From contig NW_026262668.1 of the NCBI RefSeq assembly GCF_021869535.1, positions 136,573,635 to 136,637,634 on the forward strand: 64,000 bases of DNA. The letters run 5' to 3'. Positions within the stretch are counted from its first letter, which is position 1, and each line of letters opens with the position of its first letter. Origin of the DNA: Mytilus californianus (Eukaryota > Mollusca > Bivalvia > Mytilida > Mytilidae). A program made the translations under genes and the position numbers. The notes beneath the pieces were generated by a model, which saw nothing but the letters and a program-made list of their open reading frames with translations, did no database searches and had not been told where the DNA came from. Of the stretch, positions 35,673 through 47,220 are shown piece by piece.

Positions 35673-36474
35673 ATAACTTTCATTGAACTGACATAAATAT
35701 ATTCGTATTCGAGAATAAAAACTCATGACGTTTCAAAGATAAATATGGATTCTGTGTTCCTGAACATAGAACCGAGAACGTCGAGTGTGTCATGTTATAT
35801 ACAAACTAAACACATTCAGCAAATCAAATTGTCAAACTGGGTTTAATTTCCTTCACAATTCAAGATCTTTTATCAATTATTGAAGAAATAAATATAATCG
35901 TTAACCTAATTTTGTTAATAATAGAAATATAATAATACCAGCGATAATTAATCTATTTGAAGCATAGAATTTAGAATTACGAGATCGTATTTATGAAATA
36001 GACAGGGAGTAAGTTAATAAGTTATTTGAATTAGATTCTCATCCCGCTGTAGTCGTGCTATATTCTTTTGTCTTTCTTTCATTGTTGCATTTTTGCATAA
36101 TTAATTGAAATATTTACATTTCGCTCAGTAGTTCCGAGTATTGAGTACCAAAATGATATTCGACTAATCGGTATCTTGTTAGGCTATTGACGTTTTCTTT
36201 AAATAAAATTGATCTTTATTGAGAGCACCTGTCGGAAAATTAAATAGTAATTTTTGATTAATCAAAATTAAAATACGTTTCGAATGTTTGCGCTTAACGA
36301 GAACAGCTTTCATAGGTTCATACTTTTTGCTAAATGTGTCTTAGCCATTGCAACACACCTGTACCGTCAGAGCAACTATTTTCGTCTGCAGGACATCTAA
36401 TTACATAACAAAGTTGAAAAACCGAATGTACCCAGAAAAAGTTGAACTAGATAATATTTCTTAGATAGATTTTG
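35673..36474. other. No recognised feature
   Basis: AT-rich, no frame or repeat identified. Confidence 0.4.
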
Positions 36475-36610
36475 CTATTTTTAGGTCATTTTTGGTCATA
36501 TAGCTCTTCAACTGTTGAAGTTTTTATACATCCTTGGCTTTCAAATATTCGGCTTCGCACGCATGAAAATAACGTGTTGTTTTCATTTTTTACTGCACTT
36601 GGTCGATACC
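36475..36610 (+). repeat. Left part of a family 3 hammerhead repeat
   Basis: GGTCATTTTTGGTCATATAG, CTCTTCAACTGTTG, CATCCTTGGCTTTCAAATAT and CGCACGCATGAAAATAACG. It resembles the leader ahead of the ribozyme-like part at 49.75 kb, but the ribozyme part itself is missing here. Confidence 0.5.
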
Positions 36611-36629
36611 TCAGTACTTTGGACATGAT

Positions 36630-36758
36630 TAATAAAAGAGAAGCAAAAGATACCAAAGGGATATTCAAACTCATAAGTCTAAATCATACTGACAATGTCA
36701 TGACAAAAAACGACAAAAAGACAAACAGTACACAAAACACAACAAAGAAAACAAAATA
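36630..36758 (-). repeat. Type B PLE tail
   Basis: AAAAGATACCAAAGGGATAT, TCAAACTCATAAGTC, TGACAATGTCATGACAAAAA, ACGACAAAAAGACAAACAG. It contains, side by side, the sequences that became the 36-bp unit (GATACCAAAGGGA) and the 29-bp unit (TGTCATGACAAAAAACGAC). Confidence 0.85.
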
Positions 36759-36763
36759 AATAT

Positions 36764-36880
36764 TCATCAAGTTTTATTGGAAAATTCTAACAGGACTATA
36801 TGATGGGCTTAGCTCCGAAGGAATATGGATGGATGGGTTCAGTGAACCTTTCAAAATTAAGCGAGGAGTAAGACAATTAG
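36764..36880 (+). pseudogene. LINE reverse transcriptase fragment (RT block 4/5)
   Basis: The plus frame reads ILTGLYDGLSSEGIWMDGFS and EPFKIKRGVRQ, matching the RT block before the catalytic box (SEPFxIxxGVRQG). It breaks off after RQ, at about 36,878, into a different LINE. Confidence 0.65.
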
Positions 36881-36884
36881 CTTA

Positions 36885-37180
36885 AAATTAAAATACAAGA
36901 ATTAGAAAGTATAAGGAAAGAAAAGCTTAGGGGGAAATTTATACTGTAGAGTTCAGTGGATTGAAGAAGGTGAAAAACCTACAAAGTATTTTTGTGGTCT
37001 TGAATTAAAAAATTTACAAGCAAAATAATTCCCAATTAATAAAAAGGATAATGGGAAAATATCTACAAACCAATTTGATATTTCAAAGGAGACAAAAGAC
37101 TTTTATGAAAGTTTATACATAAATAGAGATAAAAATGGCAATGGGTGTAATTTGAGTGATTTAGAGAGACTTAAAAAGAT
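36885..37180 (+). pseudogene. L1/Tx1-like LINE fragment (pre-RT linker)
   Basis: The plus reading gives RVQWIEEGEKPTKYFCGLE, then NKKDNGKISTNQFDISKE and TKDFYESLYINRD. This is the linker between endonuclease and RT in L1/Tx1-type ORF2, equivalent to the minus-strand copy at about 40.60-40.69 kb (WVEEGEKHTKYFFSLEKN). In-frame stops are present. Confidence 0.7.
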
Positions 37181-37181
37181 T

Positions 37182-37974
37182 TTTAATAAAATTTGATTTA
37201 TCTGCAAATAAAACAAAATATTTTCAACTGCAAAAATATTTTAAAAAGGCTTTAACATTCCAGGCAGTGCTTAGTAAAATAAAATCTTTTAACAGCATTG
37301 AAAAATTAATTGCTGTAAAAAATAAAAGAGTAAATATTTTTGACAAGAGTTGGAATGCTTTTGTCATACTTTTCAGTGATTGATCAATTATTATTTTACC
37401 ATGTGTATGTTTGCATATTCTAGTAGAAATAGAATTGCCTTTTTTTCAACTTCAGATATTTTATTTCACTAATAGTTGCTAACAATGTCCCTTGGTGTTA
37501 CAACAATGGCACTAAGGTTCCTCCCTGTATTGTTAATTACCAATAAAACCAGGGGATTTCATAAGCAAACTTCTTATACATCTGTATATTATTACGTGTT
37601 AGTTTCAATTTACAGTGTAATTCTACAAACACGTATACATTTTGGTGGCATATCGACTGAGATACAATGAAAAAGAAAACGTATCTTTGACCGTCTTTTG
37701 TTCAACTTTTAGTTTCTGATTTTAAAAACGAAAGTAAAAGTATGGTTTCTTATCTTTTGGATCGAAAGGTCAGTTTTATTGAATTTATTACGATTGTCTT
37801 TTAGATAATATCTTATCATTCAATTACTTCAAACATAGAATAATATACGAGATCTGGTATTTAAACAAAAATGAAGAAAGGAGTAGTTCTTGATAAGCAT
37901 TTTCCTTCCTTTTATTTCAATGATTTTTTACTGTGGTACTAAGCCATTCCAATGCAAACAAACGAGATAAAGAA
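37182..37974. other. No recognised feature
   Basis: AT-rich DNA between two LINE pieces; possibly more eroded LINE sequence. Confidence 0.35.
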
Positions 37975-40735
37975 TCAAATTTCTAATATTCTCTCATGAA
38001 ATTTTCTCAAAAATAAATTTTTCTGATGATATAAAATTTGTGTTTCAATTTCATTTTTTAGGACTGACACCATATTCACATATTTAGTTCTCTTTTCTGA
38101 TAAATAAAAGCATTTATAAATCACAAAGCAAACAATTGTTATTATATGATTAAGTATATTATATTCAACATCTTCAACTTTATATCCTATTGCAAGATTT
38201 TTAAGACAAAAAACTTGTTGACCAATATCAAAATACATAAATATTTTGTGGAATAAAGTCCAATAGTTTTTAACCCATATGCATTCAAAGAAGGAATGGT
38301 TGTAGTTATCAGATTTGAAACATAGCTCATAGTTTTCACTATTAACTACTTTCCAACGATACAGATTATGGTTGATGCTCAAATGTTATGCAATAGTTTC
38401 CAACATAACATTTTCAATCTATTATCTTTTAAAAAATGAGAAGTAAAAGATAGATTTTTCTTTATAAAATAATTAACATTTTCACAGAATAGTTGGTTTT
38501 CCATGAGCAAAAACCTACTGGAAGCTCTTTATTAGACCTGATTATAATATTATAAATTTCTTTAAACCAAAGTTTGTCTAGATTGTAATACATGGAATAC
38601 AATCCATGACAAAACATTTTAATGTATTGTGTTATGTTATTTTAGTATGTTTTGATATATTACTGTTAAATTTTTCGTTCCAACTTTTGGGTAAGGCTTT
38701 TCGAAGAGTACATAGTTCAGCGATCCAGTTTTGTTTCTTTTTCAGTTTATCTAATACTTTATGAGAAATTTCTCCTTTATCATCAATTACATCATTAACA
38801 AAAATTATGTTTTCTTTTACCCAATGGCTAAAATATAAACTTTTGCCATGAATCTTTATATGGTGATTTCCCAGTGTAACTTGTTTTCTTATATCTCTAT
38901 AATTATCAGATACTAGTGTCTTCCCCCCTCCATTTTTTAATCCAACTTTTCAAAATTTCAAAGTAAAAAGTAGGTAATTGTTTTAGGTTTTCTAATGATT
39001 TATGAGAACCAAGATTCATTTTAAATATAAAGTTGTTATCCCCAATCTCCCAGAAATAATAGGTTGGTATAATTTTCTAGTTGGCACAAGTTTCATCATT
39101 TAATCTTTTAACCCAATTTATTTTGATAGCCTCAATGTATGCATCAATATTCGTCATTTTCAGTCCCCCTTCAATGTAATCTTTTCTTTAACACTGAACG
39201 TTTAACTTTCTCACTACCACCCTCCCATTAAAAATTAAATAAGATTTTTTTTAATTGACTTACAGTCTCTTTGCTTAGATTTATCAATGAAGCAACATAT
39301 GTTATATTTGGAAAAACTAGTGTTTTGATTATAGTTATCTTTCCAATCATACTCAATTTTCTTTTCTTCCAATCGTTTAGTACTTTTTCTGATTTTTCAA
39401 ACTGTTTATCTATATTAAGTGTTTCATATTCTCGTCTGTTAAAGCCAAAATAAATACCAAGACTTTTCACTTTATCTTTCCAATTGATACTTTCAAATTT
39501 ATCTTTGCGATGTTTAAGTTTACCTAGCCATATACCTTCTGTTTTGTTTCTATTGAGTTTAAGTCCAGAGAAAGATCCAATAGTTTCAATTAAATTTAGT
39601 GCATGTCTTATTTCATCTTTAGATCTTAAAAAGAGAGTTGTATCCTCTGCTAGTTGTGAGATTTTTAGGCTATGAGTTTTTTATCAATTTTTATTTGTAT
39701 CCCTTTCAGATCATTATTATCACTTATTCTACAAGCCAGTATTTCGACTGATAATACAAACAATTAAGCGCTTAAGGGACATCCTTGTCTAATTCCCCGT
39801 TGAATCCCAAAGGTTTCAGAGATACACCCTTTTTTTTAAATTAATCCTTTTATATCACGATATAAAAATTGACACACTTTTGAAATGACTCATTGAATCC
39901 AAATGTGTGTAATGATTACAGCATAAAGTCCCATTCTAGTGAGTGGAACGCTTTAGAAAATTCTATGAATAGTATAGCTCCATCAATATTAAAGTTTTCA
40001 GCATAATCAATAATATCTTGAATTTGACGTACGTTGAATCCTATATAGCGATTTTTACATAATCATTTTGATCTCTGTGTATGATTAGGGGTAGAATTTG
40101 TTTAAGTCTTTGTGCTAAAGTATATGTAATAAGTTTAACATCTGTATTCAACAAAGTGATTGGACGGTAACTATCTAGGGACAAAGGATATTTCTTTTGA
40201 AAATCAATGATATAATCCCAATCTTTTGGGTGTCAGAGAGAGTTTCTTTATCATAACATGCGTTAGACACATTCAATACAATATGCTTTGATTTTGGCTA
40301 AAATTGTCGATATAAGTCAACAGTTAAACCATATTTGCCTGGAGTTTTGTTTATTTTCATCTTATAAATAGAAGATGTTAACTCCTCTATGGTTAATATA
40401 TCATCCACTTGTTTGCTTTCACAAAGGGTTAAAGAGTGGTTAATGTGGGTATTATCAATATATGTCTTTAAAATTTCAGTTTCAGGACATGTGCTTTTGT
40501 ACAGAGATTTATAATACACTTTACTTATATCTAGAATTTCACTTTGATCTACAGTAAACCTCACCATTTTTTGTCAATAATTTATTAATAGAATTTTTAA
40601 CTTGTCTATTCTTTTCTAAGGAAAAAAAGTACTTAGTATGTTTTTCTCCCTCTTCGACCCATTTTATTCTTGACCTAACCATGGCCTCTTTTGCTTTTAA
40701 CGAATATATATCCTCTATAGTTCTTTTTCTAAATT
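37975..40735 (-). pseudogene. L1/Tx1-like LINE ORF2, decayed
   Basis: Read on minus from 40,735: RIKWVEEGEKHTKYFFSLEK, then VDDILTIEELTSSIYKMKIN and KTPGKYGLTVDLYRQF (40.3 kb). Next come YPLSLDSYRPITLLNTDVKL, GAILFIEFSKAFHSLEWDFM (usual FLDFEKAFD), CISETFGIQRGIRQGCPLSA and LAEDTTLF (the YADD box, so Tyr and the first Asp are replaced). The thumb is KKRKLSMIGKITIIKTLVFP, and the C-terminal Cys/His region is LCFKSDNYNHSFFECIWVK. The order and spacing match L1/Tx1-clade ORF2. Stops and frameshifts are frequent (LSA*LF near 39,775), so it is long dead. The endonuclease end is not recognisable upstream of 40,735. The plus-strand frames here are antisense. Confidence 0.85.
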
Positions 40736-40740
40736 TTTAG

Positions 40741-41109
40741 GCAGTGAAGCTGCCTTATGCTATCACCCTAGATTTGTGTTCTTCCCACTGAATGGTGTAA
40801 AAAGTGCTATTGTTATTATCTAGCTGGCTAATATGTTAAATCTAAGTTGGCGGTAATTTTAACATACACGAAACGTAAGCTAGTAAGTATTCTGATGTTA
40901 TAAAGTATGTTTTGTTTATCATGATCTTCTTTTCGTTTAAGAAGATTGTGATTAATCAATTAATTTCAATTAAATGTATGCACATTTAAATTCCTTTCTC
41001 TTATTAAATTATTCCGTTCATCATTGAACTTGCCAAATTTAGTTGTTGTTGTTTTATGAATGACAAAGATGAAAATCGACGTTGATGGGATGTTTTAAGA
41101 AATGTGGAC
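40741..41109. other. No recognised feature
   Basis: AT-rich spacer; the LINE reading fades out here. Confidence 0.35.
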
Positions 41110-41660
41110 AACTCGTCCCCGAGACAATTCGGACCGAGTCCACTCGGACCGTCAAAGAAGACAACTCGGACCGCTTGTCAGATTTACTTAGGGTTTCATA
41201 AAATGTTAGACTAACATGTCTAGCGGAGCCATCAATCTTTCGTTTGTGCCTTGGGGTCTATTTAGGGGTATTTTGAGGGGCCTAAAGAAGGGAGGGGTTT
41301 ACTATAGAACCCTATGGGATTTTATTTTTTTTCAATTTTCAAAATGACTATTACTTGAAAACAGTAAGTGATAGACACACACGGTCTTTAGTAATAATAA
41401 CAGGACAATAGAACAAATCAAATAAAATATAGGGTGAGTCCCTGGGGGGTCATCCCACCCCTTGAATTTGAAAATGTGCTTTTATCTTGTAAAAGGTCGC
41501 GATCCCCACCCCTAAACCATATATATACTTGTATGGGACAATAAAACAAATCAAATGAAAATTTGGGGGAATCCCCAGCGTCACCCCATCCCCTTCTGTT
41601 TGAGAACTTGTAAACTATCGAGATCCCCACCCCTACTGCATACATATTTTTTTATTAAAA
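41110..41660 (+). repeat. Relative of the 59.75-kb TIR element, ends missing
   Basis: CCGCTTGTCAGATTTACTTA, TTAGACTAACATGTCTAGCG, GGGGTATTTTGAGGGGCC and ACTATAGAACCCTATGGGAT correspond to 59,894-60,050. Two units of the GATCCCCACCCCTA tandem follow (at about 41,500 and 41,620), against seven in the larger copy. A short run of (A)CTCGGACC words lies at the left edge (41,129-41,174). I see no terminal inverted repeats. Confidence 0.8.
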
Positions 41661-41879
41661 GATCATTATTTTTTCCATCAGATACTTTGTCTAATCTTTC
41701 ATTGAAAGTTTTCAGTTTGATTTCCATAACTAAAAGTTGTTTTTCCTTTCTTTGCCTTTAGATTTACAGTATTGAAATAGATTGTCATGTGATATATTGG
41801 CTCTTATATGATAAAATACAAAATAATTCATTTGTGCAAATAAAAAACCAAAACGAACCTAAAAATTGTCTTTCATTAT

Positions 41880-41881
<2 letters not shown>

Positions 41882-41910
<29 letters not shown>

Positions 41911-41911
41911 C
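41882..41911. repeat. Poly-T tract
   Basis: About 30 consecutive T. There is no LINE or SINE body next to it in a fitting orientation that I can identify. Confidence 0.9.
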
Positions 41912-42385
41912 ATTATTTGATTACTAAAAATCTACAGACATACTTAAAATATATATCTTTACATTTTAACCCTCAAACAACACAAACTTTATCTTTTTTA
42001 TAACCTGCATTAGTTATATTAGATAATTATGTTTGATAATCTTGATGAAAAATCTTCTTATTGAATTTACTTACATGATATATTATTTTTTTTTTTAAGT
42101 ATGTAAAATTATGCATACTACTAAAAAATACTAACAGATGTATAAATATTGTTTACTAATATTAACGAGGCCCGGATAAAGCACCGGTATTTGATATTTT
42201 TCAACTAACAAATGTATAGATTTCAGTAAAATAGGAAAAATTAAAAACAATACTATCCAAACGTATCCATACATTTATACAAAATATTAGTACAATAAAA
42301 CCTATTGATAGAAATAGAAAAAGTACAGCAAAAATTCCGAACTCGAAGGTAAATTCAAAAAAGAGGGAAGTCAATAAAAACTGAC
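41912..42385. other. No recognised feature
   Basis: AT-rich, unassigned. Confidence 0.4.
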
Positions 42386-42389
42386 AAAA

Positions 42390-42480
42390 TCAAACGTTAT
42401 TAACCAACGGAACGAGTAAATAAAGAACTGTCATATTCCTGACTTGGTTCAGGCATTTTCCGAAGAAAATATGTTTATAG
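42390..42480 (-). repeat. Probable piece of a type A 3' region
   Basis: CATATTCCTGACTTGGTTCA and GGCATTTTCC read, in reverse, like the GTACCAAGTCAGGAAAATGG block inside the type A region at 21.33 kb. The next 380 bases to 42,860 hold nothing else I can name. Confidence 0.4.
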
Positions 42481-42860
42481 ATACGTTATATTGACAAAAC
42501 TGGATTAGCAACCCTAACAGACATAATAGGCTTGTGTGCCAATAATTGGGACCCAGCAGTTAAAACTTTGTAAACATACATCACAGACATATAACAACAC
42601 TGACTATAAAATTAAAAAAAAAACCATATAAATAAATCTAACAAAGAAAAGACGGCAACAAAAACGTTGCTGTAGTTGATAGTAAATTTGACAAAGACAA
42701 CAACAAAAAAGTTTTTGTAGTTGATGGTAGATTGACATAGTTGTAGTTGATAGTTCATACCGTATATAGTATACACTTTTTCGATAAAAAAAAAACATTT
42801 TTTTTTTATCGAGAGCAGAACTCATTAGGATATCATTTGGGAGACATATATATATAAGAG

Positions 42861-43640
42861 AACACTTGTGCAGATGATATAGTCCTTATTTCAAACAATG
42901 AATATGAGTTTCAAATAATGTTAAATTTAATAGACAGATATACTAAAGAGCACCATTATCAAATTCATCCAATCAAAACTGAAATATTTGATTGCTCAAA
43001 GCAAAAAAACTGACTACAAATGGACTATGGGGGGTGAAAAAGAAAAAACACAGATTGTATTGAACATCTAGGAATAAGGATAACAGTTAGGGTTGAAAAA
43101 ATTCACCATTAAAGAAAGAATCAAATCAGCTAGAAGACCATATATTCACAGGGAAGATAAGAGGCACCTGCAGTCGTTATCAGAGAGGACATAAAATGCT
43201 GCTGTCTTATTATCATTAGGAACATTGTCAATAGATGCTGAAATACACAAGAGACAATCACACTTCTATACTCCATGATATCTTTGTGAGATGTTATGAA
43301 TAGCATTTGTCACTAGTAATTACAATAATAAAAGTTTCTTCAGCTGAATATTTAGCATACTTGAATTATATAATCTGTCTTCTATCAGTTATCTATACAA
43401 AAACATATCGAAAGAAAATGCCTGGAAAGAGGAAACTAAGAAAAAAATAAACCATTTTTGGAACGCTAAATTGTGCAGCCATCAATAAAACCAGTCTTAA
43501 ATATTTGAACATTGAAAGCCTTGAAATTAGACAAACCGTACTTTGGAACCTGAAGAATCAACCAAGGCTTGAGGTAAGCCAAGCTATTGTGAATGCGAAA
43601 AAAGAAAGGAAACTAGATTTGAATCTTAAAAACTTGAATC
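42861..43640 (+). pseudogene. LINE reverse transcriptase fragment with CADD box
   Basis: The plus strand reads ENTCADDIVLISNNEYEFQI and LNLIDRYTKEHHYQIHPIKT before a stop, the catalytic [F/Y/C]ADD block of a non-LTR RT at 42,867-42,878. Scattered downstream frames give MLLSYYH and LLSLGTLSIDAEIHKRQSH, typical of the post-RT region in bivalve LINEs of this kind as I remember them. Stops are many. Confidence 0.6.
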
Positions 43641-43755
43641 AAAACATAAAGAAAAACAAAGGGTACAAAAATTATAATTAAGAGGATTAAATAGAAGGAG
43701 CATACGAAGACAAAGAAAGAACTATATCAATTATTGCAATTAAATAGAAAAACAA

Positions 43756-43870
43756 AAGATATGTGGTATCCATCCATGACGCAAAATCAGTAAATGCACA
43801 ACAAAAAACATACAAAGAGCAAAGGAACAGCGCTTTTATTGCTGTTCTTCATCTCAAAGTCACAGTGAGA
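43756..43870 (+). repeat. Dispersed repeat R6
   Basis: TGTGGTATCCATCCATGACG, CAAAATCAGTAAATGCAC and GAGCAAAGGAACAGCGC. The same words occur in the same order at 47,133. Confidence 0.7.
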
Positions 43871-43955
43871 CCTCAACAAAACAAATATTACAAAGAGGTG
43901 TACAAATATGTTTTTTACTTTGTTTAAAAGGTTTCTTGGACTTTACTTTACAAAA

Positions 43956-44362
43956 TGTCCTTGTTAGCAATTAGCAAAGCCAGAGAAAGACAACGTGTCC
44001 TTGTTATTAAAGCCTGAGAACGATTGATTGATTGATTGATTGGTGTTTAACGCCATTTTCAGCACTATTGTGCTATTTCGTGGCGGTCAGTTTTTATTTG
44101 TGGAGGAAGCCGGAGTGCTCGGAGAGAACCACCGACCTTCGGTGGGAAAACTGACAATACTAGTCAATTAAGATTACAGTCGAGTACACCTGCCCCGTGC
44201 AGGAATCGAACTAACAACCTCAGGGTTGACTGGCTAGTGATACAGTAGTTCGACTACTTTTACCATTCGGCCACCGAGGCCCCGCCAGATAAAGACAAAT
44301 TGTCCGTGTTAGCAAAACCAGAGACAGACAAAGTGTCTTTGTTAGCAAAGCCAGAGAAAGAT
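43956..44362. repeat. 33-40-bp tandem repeat interrupted by a SINE
   Basis: TGTCCTTGTTAGCAA... and GCCAGAGAAAGACAA... recur at 43,956, 43,996, 44,301 and 44,334. Removing 44,021-44,284 brings the two halves together as one small array. Confidence 0.75.
44021..44284 (-). mobile_element. tRNA-derived SINE, full length
   Basis: On the minus strand the 5' head reads GGCCTCGGTGGCCGAATGGT (A box TGGCCGAATGG) and GTTAGTTCGATTCCTGCACG (B box). A central body follows (CGAAGGTCGGTGGTTCTCTC, CCGGCTTCCTCC), and the 3' end is (AATC)4-5. The body matches the widespread molluscan SINE as I recall it. The head resembles a class II tRNA (Leu/Ser type). No clean target duplication could be fixed because the host DNA is itself repetitive. 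Confidence 0.88.
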
Positions 44363-44689
44363 AGTTCAAAATATTTTTTATTAAAACAATATTTCTTAAA
44401 GCTTAGGAATCAGTACAAAAAAAAAACAGTAAAGACCAAATTTAAGAAATTGTAAAAAATTAGATTCCTAAACTTATGTAAATGAAAATATATAGAATTT
44501 TTGATGAAGTTACGACATCTAAAACAGCTGATTCTAATAAAGGAGTTAAGAAACTGCATCCATTTCGATATTAAAACCTACCTAGATAAGCATGTATTTG
44601 ACAAACATACAAATAATTTAAAAAATAAAACAGCAAATGAGCATGAGGTTTTAAAAAACACTACCAGTTTGCTATGATAGAAAGTCAGA

Positions 44690-44905
44690 AATCTTGATGA
44701 GACAGTTGAGACCTCTTACGTCCCATTAAAAGACAAAGGCAACAAACAACAACAAAAAACGGAAAGATAAACAACAGTATACAAAATACAACATAAAAAA
44801 CTAGACTGAGCAACACGAACCCAATCAAAATCAGGAGTGATCTCAGGTGCATCGGAAGGGTAAGCTGATCCTGCTCCACATGTGGCACCCGTCATGTTGC
44901 TCAAA
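44690..44905 (-). repeat. Type B PLE tail with part of the 3' region
   Basis: AGACAAAGGCAACAAACAAC, then ACTGAGCAACACGAACCC, GTGATCTCAGGTGCATCGG and CACATGTGGCACCCGTCATG. The terminal GACATTCAAACTC part is missing on the left side. Confidence 0.8.
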
Positions 44906-46049
44906 TGTTGCCTTCCATATTTTGTCTATGCATTTATCCATCTTAGGGATGGGATATTTTTCAGATTTTGTCAAAGTGTTATTTTTTTCTAATATATGTA
45001 ACAAATCAGGTTGTGGAACGAACTTAAAGCCAATCACTATGCTCAATCAGAACATTTTATATCATATTGTTAATTATTTTTTTAAGATATAGTGCTTTTA
45101 TGTGAATGACTCTATATGGATATTGCTTAATTGGTCCATCATTCATACATCTACATATTGATATGCAGAAGTAGATTTACTAGGTATGTGAATAATTGAT
45201 CAGTGAACTCATATTTAAGTTTCAGTAAGTCATACCCTTTTGAATATGTGTAAAAAGGGGCTCAGTTCGAAAATAAACTGACACCGTCATGGCAAAAATC
45301 GAAAGACAGCGAAAAGAAATTCACGTCTGCAAAACACTACACAGAAAACTAAATCAGAAAGTAAAAATGCGAAATCATCGGAGTTTAATACCTTTACACT
45401 AAATCAGTATAATCCCTTCAGTTGTACTCACACCATTAAATTGTACTGGCTAAAGTCGACATTCTTTTTCTCTTTCATGATATAGCTTCATCACATTTAT
45501 AAAACTACCTTTTTTTATATTTGCAGTGCCCTGGAGGAGTACAAATACCATAATACATCACTGACCTTTTTGAAAATGGCGTACGGTCAATTACAGCTAG
45601 CTTGCAGGTGTTGGTAAAAATAAATAAAACTTTGGCAATCTTAACATACCTTCATGTACCTTGTGTTTTACTTAATAAAAAAAAATGTGGTATGATTTTT
45701 AAATGATATTTCATGTCAACACAAAAGTGCTGACTACTGGGCTACTGATATTCTCAGAGACATAGTGTCAATCAGCAGTAGCATCAACCCAGTAAAAACT
45801 CCCATGTTACCACGCTTATAATATGGTTAAATTAGGATTTGATATCCTGTAAGTAATAAGAATTCTACAAGTAAAACCAAAATTCCAAACCAAATATGTG
45901 TATCTATGAAAGAATTTAGTAATCGTTTTATGTTTTCATTGGCAATTAAATTATCAAGTTTATTATCTGAGAATAATTCAACCACTGTACCCCCAAAACA
46001 TTTGATGGGTCTGTAACAGTACGACTAAAAAAGCACTAAGTAACAAAAC
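44906..46049. other. No recognised feature
   Basis: AT-rich. GGGGCTCAGTTCGAAAATAA and ACTGACACCGTCATGGC at 45,260 are a short further echo of the type B tail (minus). Confidence 0.4.
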
Positions 46050-46650
46050 TTTAGAACAAAAGAGATGATTTCAGCTTCCCAATTGTGAACTTACCATTTC
46101 TATGTAGCAACATTCCAGCAGCGCCAGCATACGGATTATATATTTCCCATTTGATACGATATTCCAGGGTTTGTTTTTCCTATAATGATTTCCTTGATAG
46201 AGGGTTGCTGCTCACAAGGAAGGTATTGCACCAAGAGTTCCAAGTGGTGATAGTTGCAATCATCCCTTCTTTAATTTTACGGACGCCATCACAAGTTGGT
46301 TGACCGTTATGGAATATCTGTTTCACAGATGACGATGGATATCTTCCAATTGTCGTGGCTGCAATCCCGTCCCATTTTCCCGAATGTGACTTACCGAATT
46401 AGACTTATCACCTGAGCAACACGACGGGTGTCACATGTGGAACAGGATCTGCTTACCCTTCCGGAGCAACCGAGATAACCCCCAGTTTTTGGTTCTTGTT
46501 GTTCAGTCTTTAGTTTTCTATGTTGTATTTTGTGTACTGTTGTTTGTCTCGTGGTCTTTATCTTATTAAGCCAATGCATTGTCAGTTTATTTTCGACTTA
46601 TGAGTTTGAATTTCCCTTTGGTCTCTTTCGCTTCTTTTTTATAAGGACTG
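46050..46650 (+). pseudogene. 5'-truncated PLE: C-terminus plus type B 3' region
   Basis: The coding end reads KRDDFSFPIVNLPFLCSNIP, then AAPAYGLYISHLIRYSRVCF and DFLDRGLLLTRKVLHQEF, homologous to the C-terminus of the 30.7-31.1-kb PLE but a different subfamily. It runs into a non-coding region (GGACGCCATCACAAGTTGG, TGAGCAACACGACGGGTG, CACATGTGGAACAGGATCTG) and the type B end (CATTGTCAGTTTATTTTCG, ACTTATGAGTTTGAATTTCC). This copy shows that type B tails are PLE 3' ends. Confidence 0.85.
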
Positions 46651-46734
46651 AAACCTTAAACCTAGAAAGTTTTCTGTATAGACTCCTAAGCAGGTAAGTG
46701 TAGCACACAAGTACCTCTTTTTTTCGCTTTATGT

Positions 46735-46803
46735 CATGGTATTGTCAGTTCGTTTTCGGCTTATGATTTTGATTATCCCTTTAGTATATTTTGCCTCATA
46801 AAA
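46735..46803 (+). repeat. Type B PLE tail fragment
   Basis: GTCATGGTATTGTCAGTTCG, TTTTCGGCTTATGATTTTG and TCCCTTTAGTATATTTTGCC. Confidence 0.7.
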
Positions 46804-47029
46804 GGTTTATGGCAAGATAGTGCTGAAATGGTGTCCAATTAACATACTCCCTCCAGTTTCTTCCAGTATAAATAATGCAAATGAGAATGGAAAAGTCTAC
46901 TTGTCAACAAGATTAGTAAAGGTTCAAACGTTTGTTCAGGCTATATTTGTGGTATCATTATTCACAATTATAATGTGGTACAACATTTATAACAGATGCA
47001 TAGTGTTTTTTGAAAGATTTAGAAAAACA

Positions 47030-47097
47030 TTAACTGTACCAGATGGGCATTTCGAAAATTCATATCTCTTCAGTGGTGCGCGAGGCTCAACTGTTTG
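47030..47097 (-). ncRNA. Hammerhead-like repeat, family 2 (CUGAAGA core)
   Basis: The minus strand reads CGCACCACTGAAGAGATATG, then TTTTCGAAATGCCCATCTGG and TACAGTTAATG. The layout is that of a type I hammerhead (core, stem II, GAAA, short stem III, UC-cleavage site), but U4 of CUGAUGA is A, a change expected to abolish cleavage. Copies at 19.4 and 33.5 kb belong to the same family. Confidence 0.5.
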
Positions 47098-47132
47098 AAT
47101 AAGGTAAATATAACTTTATATTAAATTAAGGG

Positions 47133-47220
47133 ATATGGGGTATCCATCCATGACACAAAATCAGTACATGCACCGCAAAAACACATAAAGATCAAAGGAA
47201 CAGCGCTTTTCTGCTTGAGC
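47133..47220 (+). repeat. Dispersed repeat R6
   Basis: GGGGTATCCATCCATGACAC, AAAATCAGTACATGCACCGC and ATCAAAGGAACAGCGC, parallel to 43,756. Confidence 0.7.

Noticed and set aside
39228..39470. Stand-alone small gene on minus
   Set aside because: KKRKLSMIGKITIIKTLVFP is the thumb of the L1/Tx1-like LINE that spans 37,975-40,735.
41882..41911. Poly-T as the poly-A tail of a minus-strand retrogene
   Set aside because: No coding or SINE sequence is recognisable to its right within several hundred bases.
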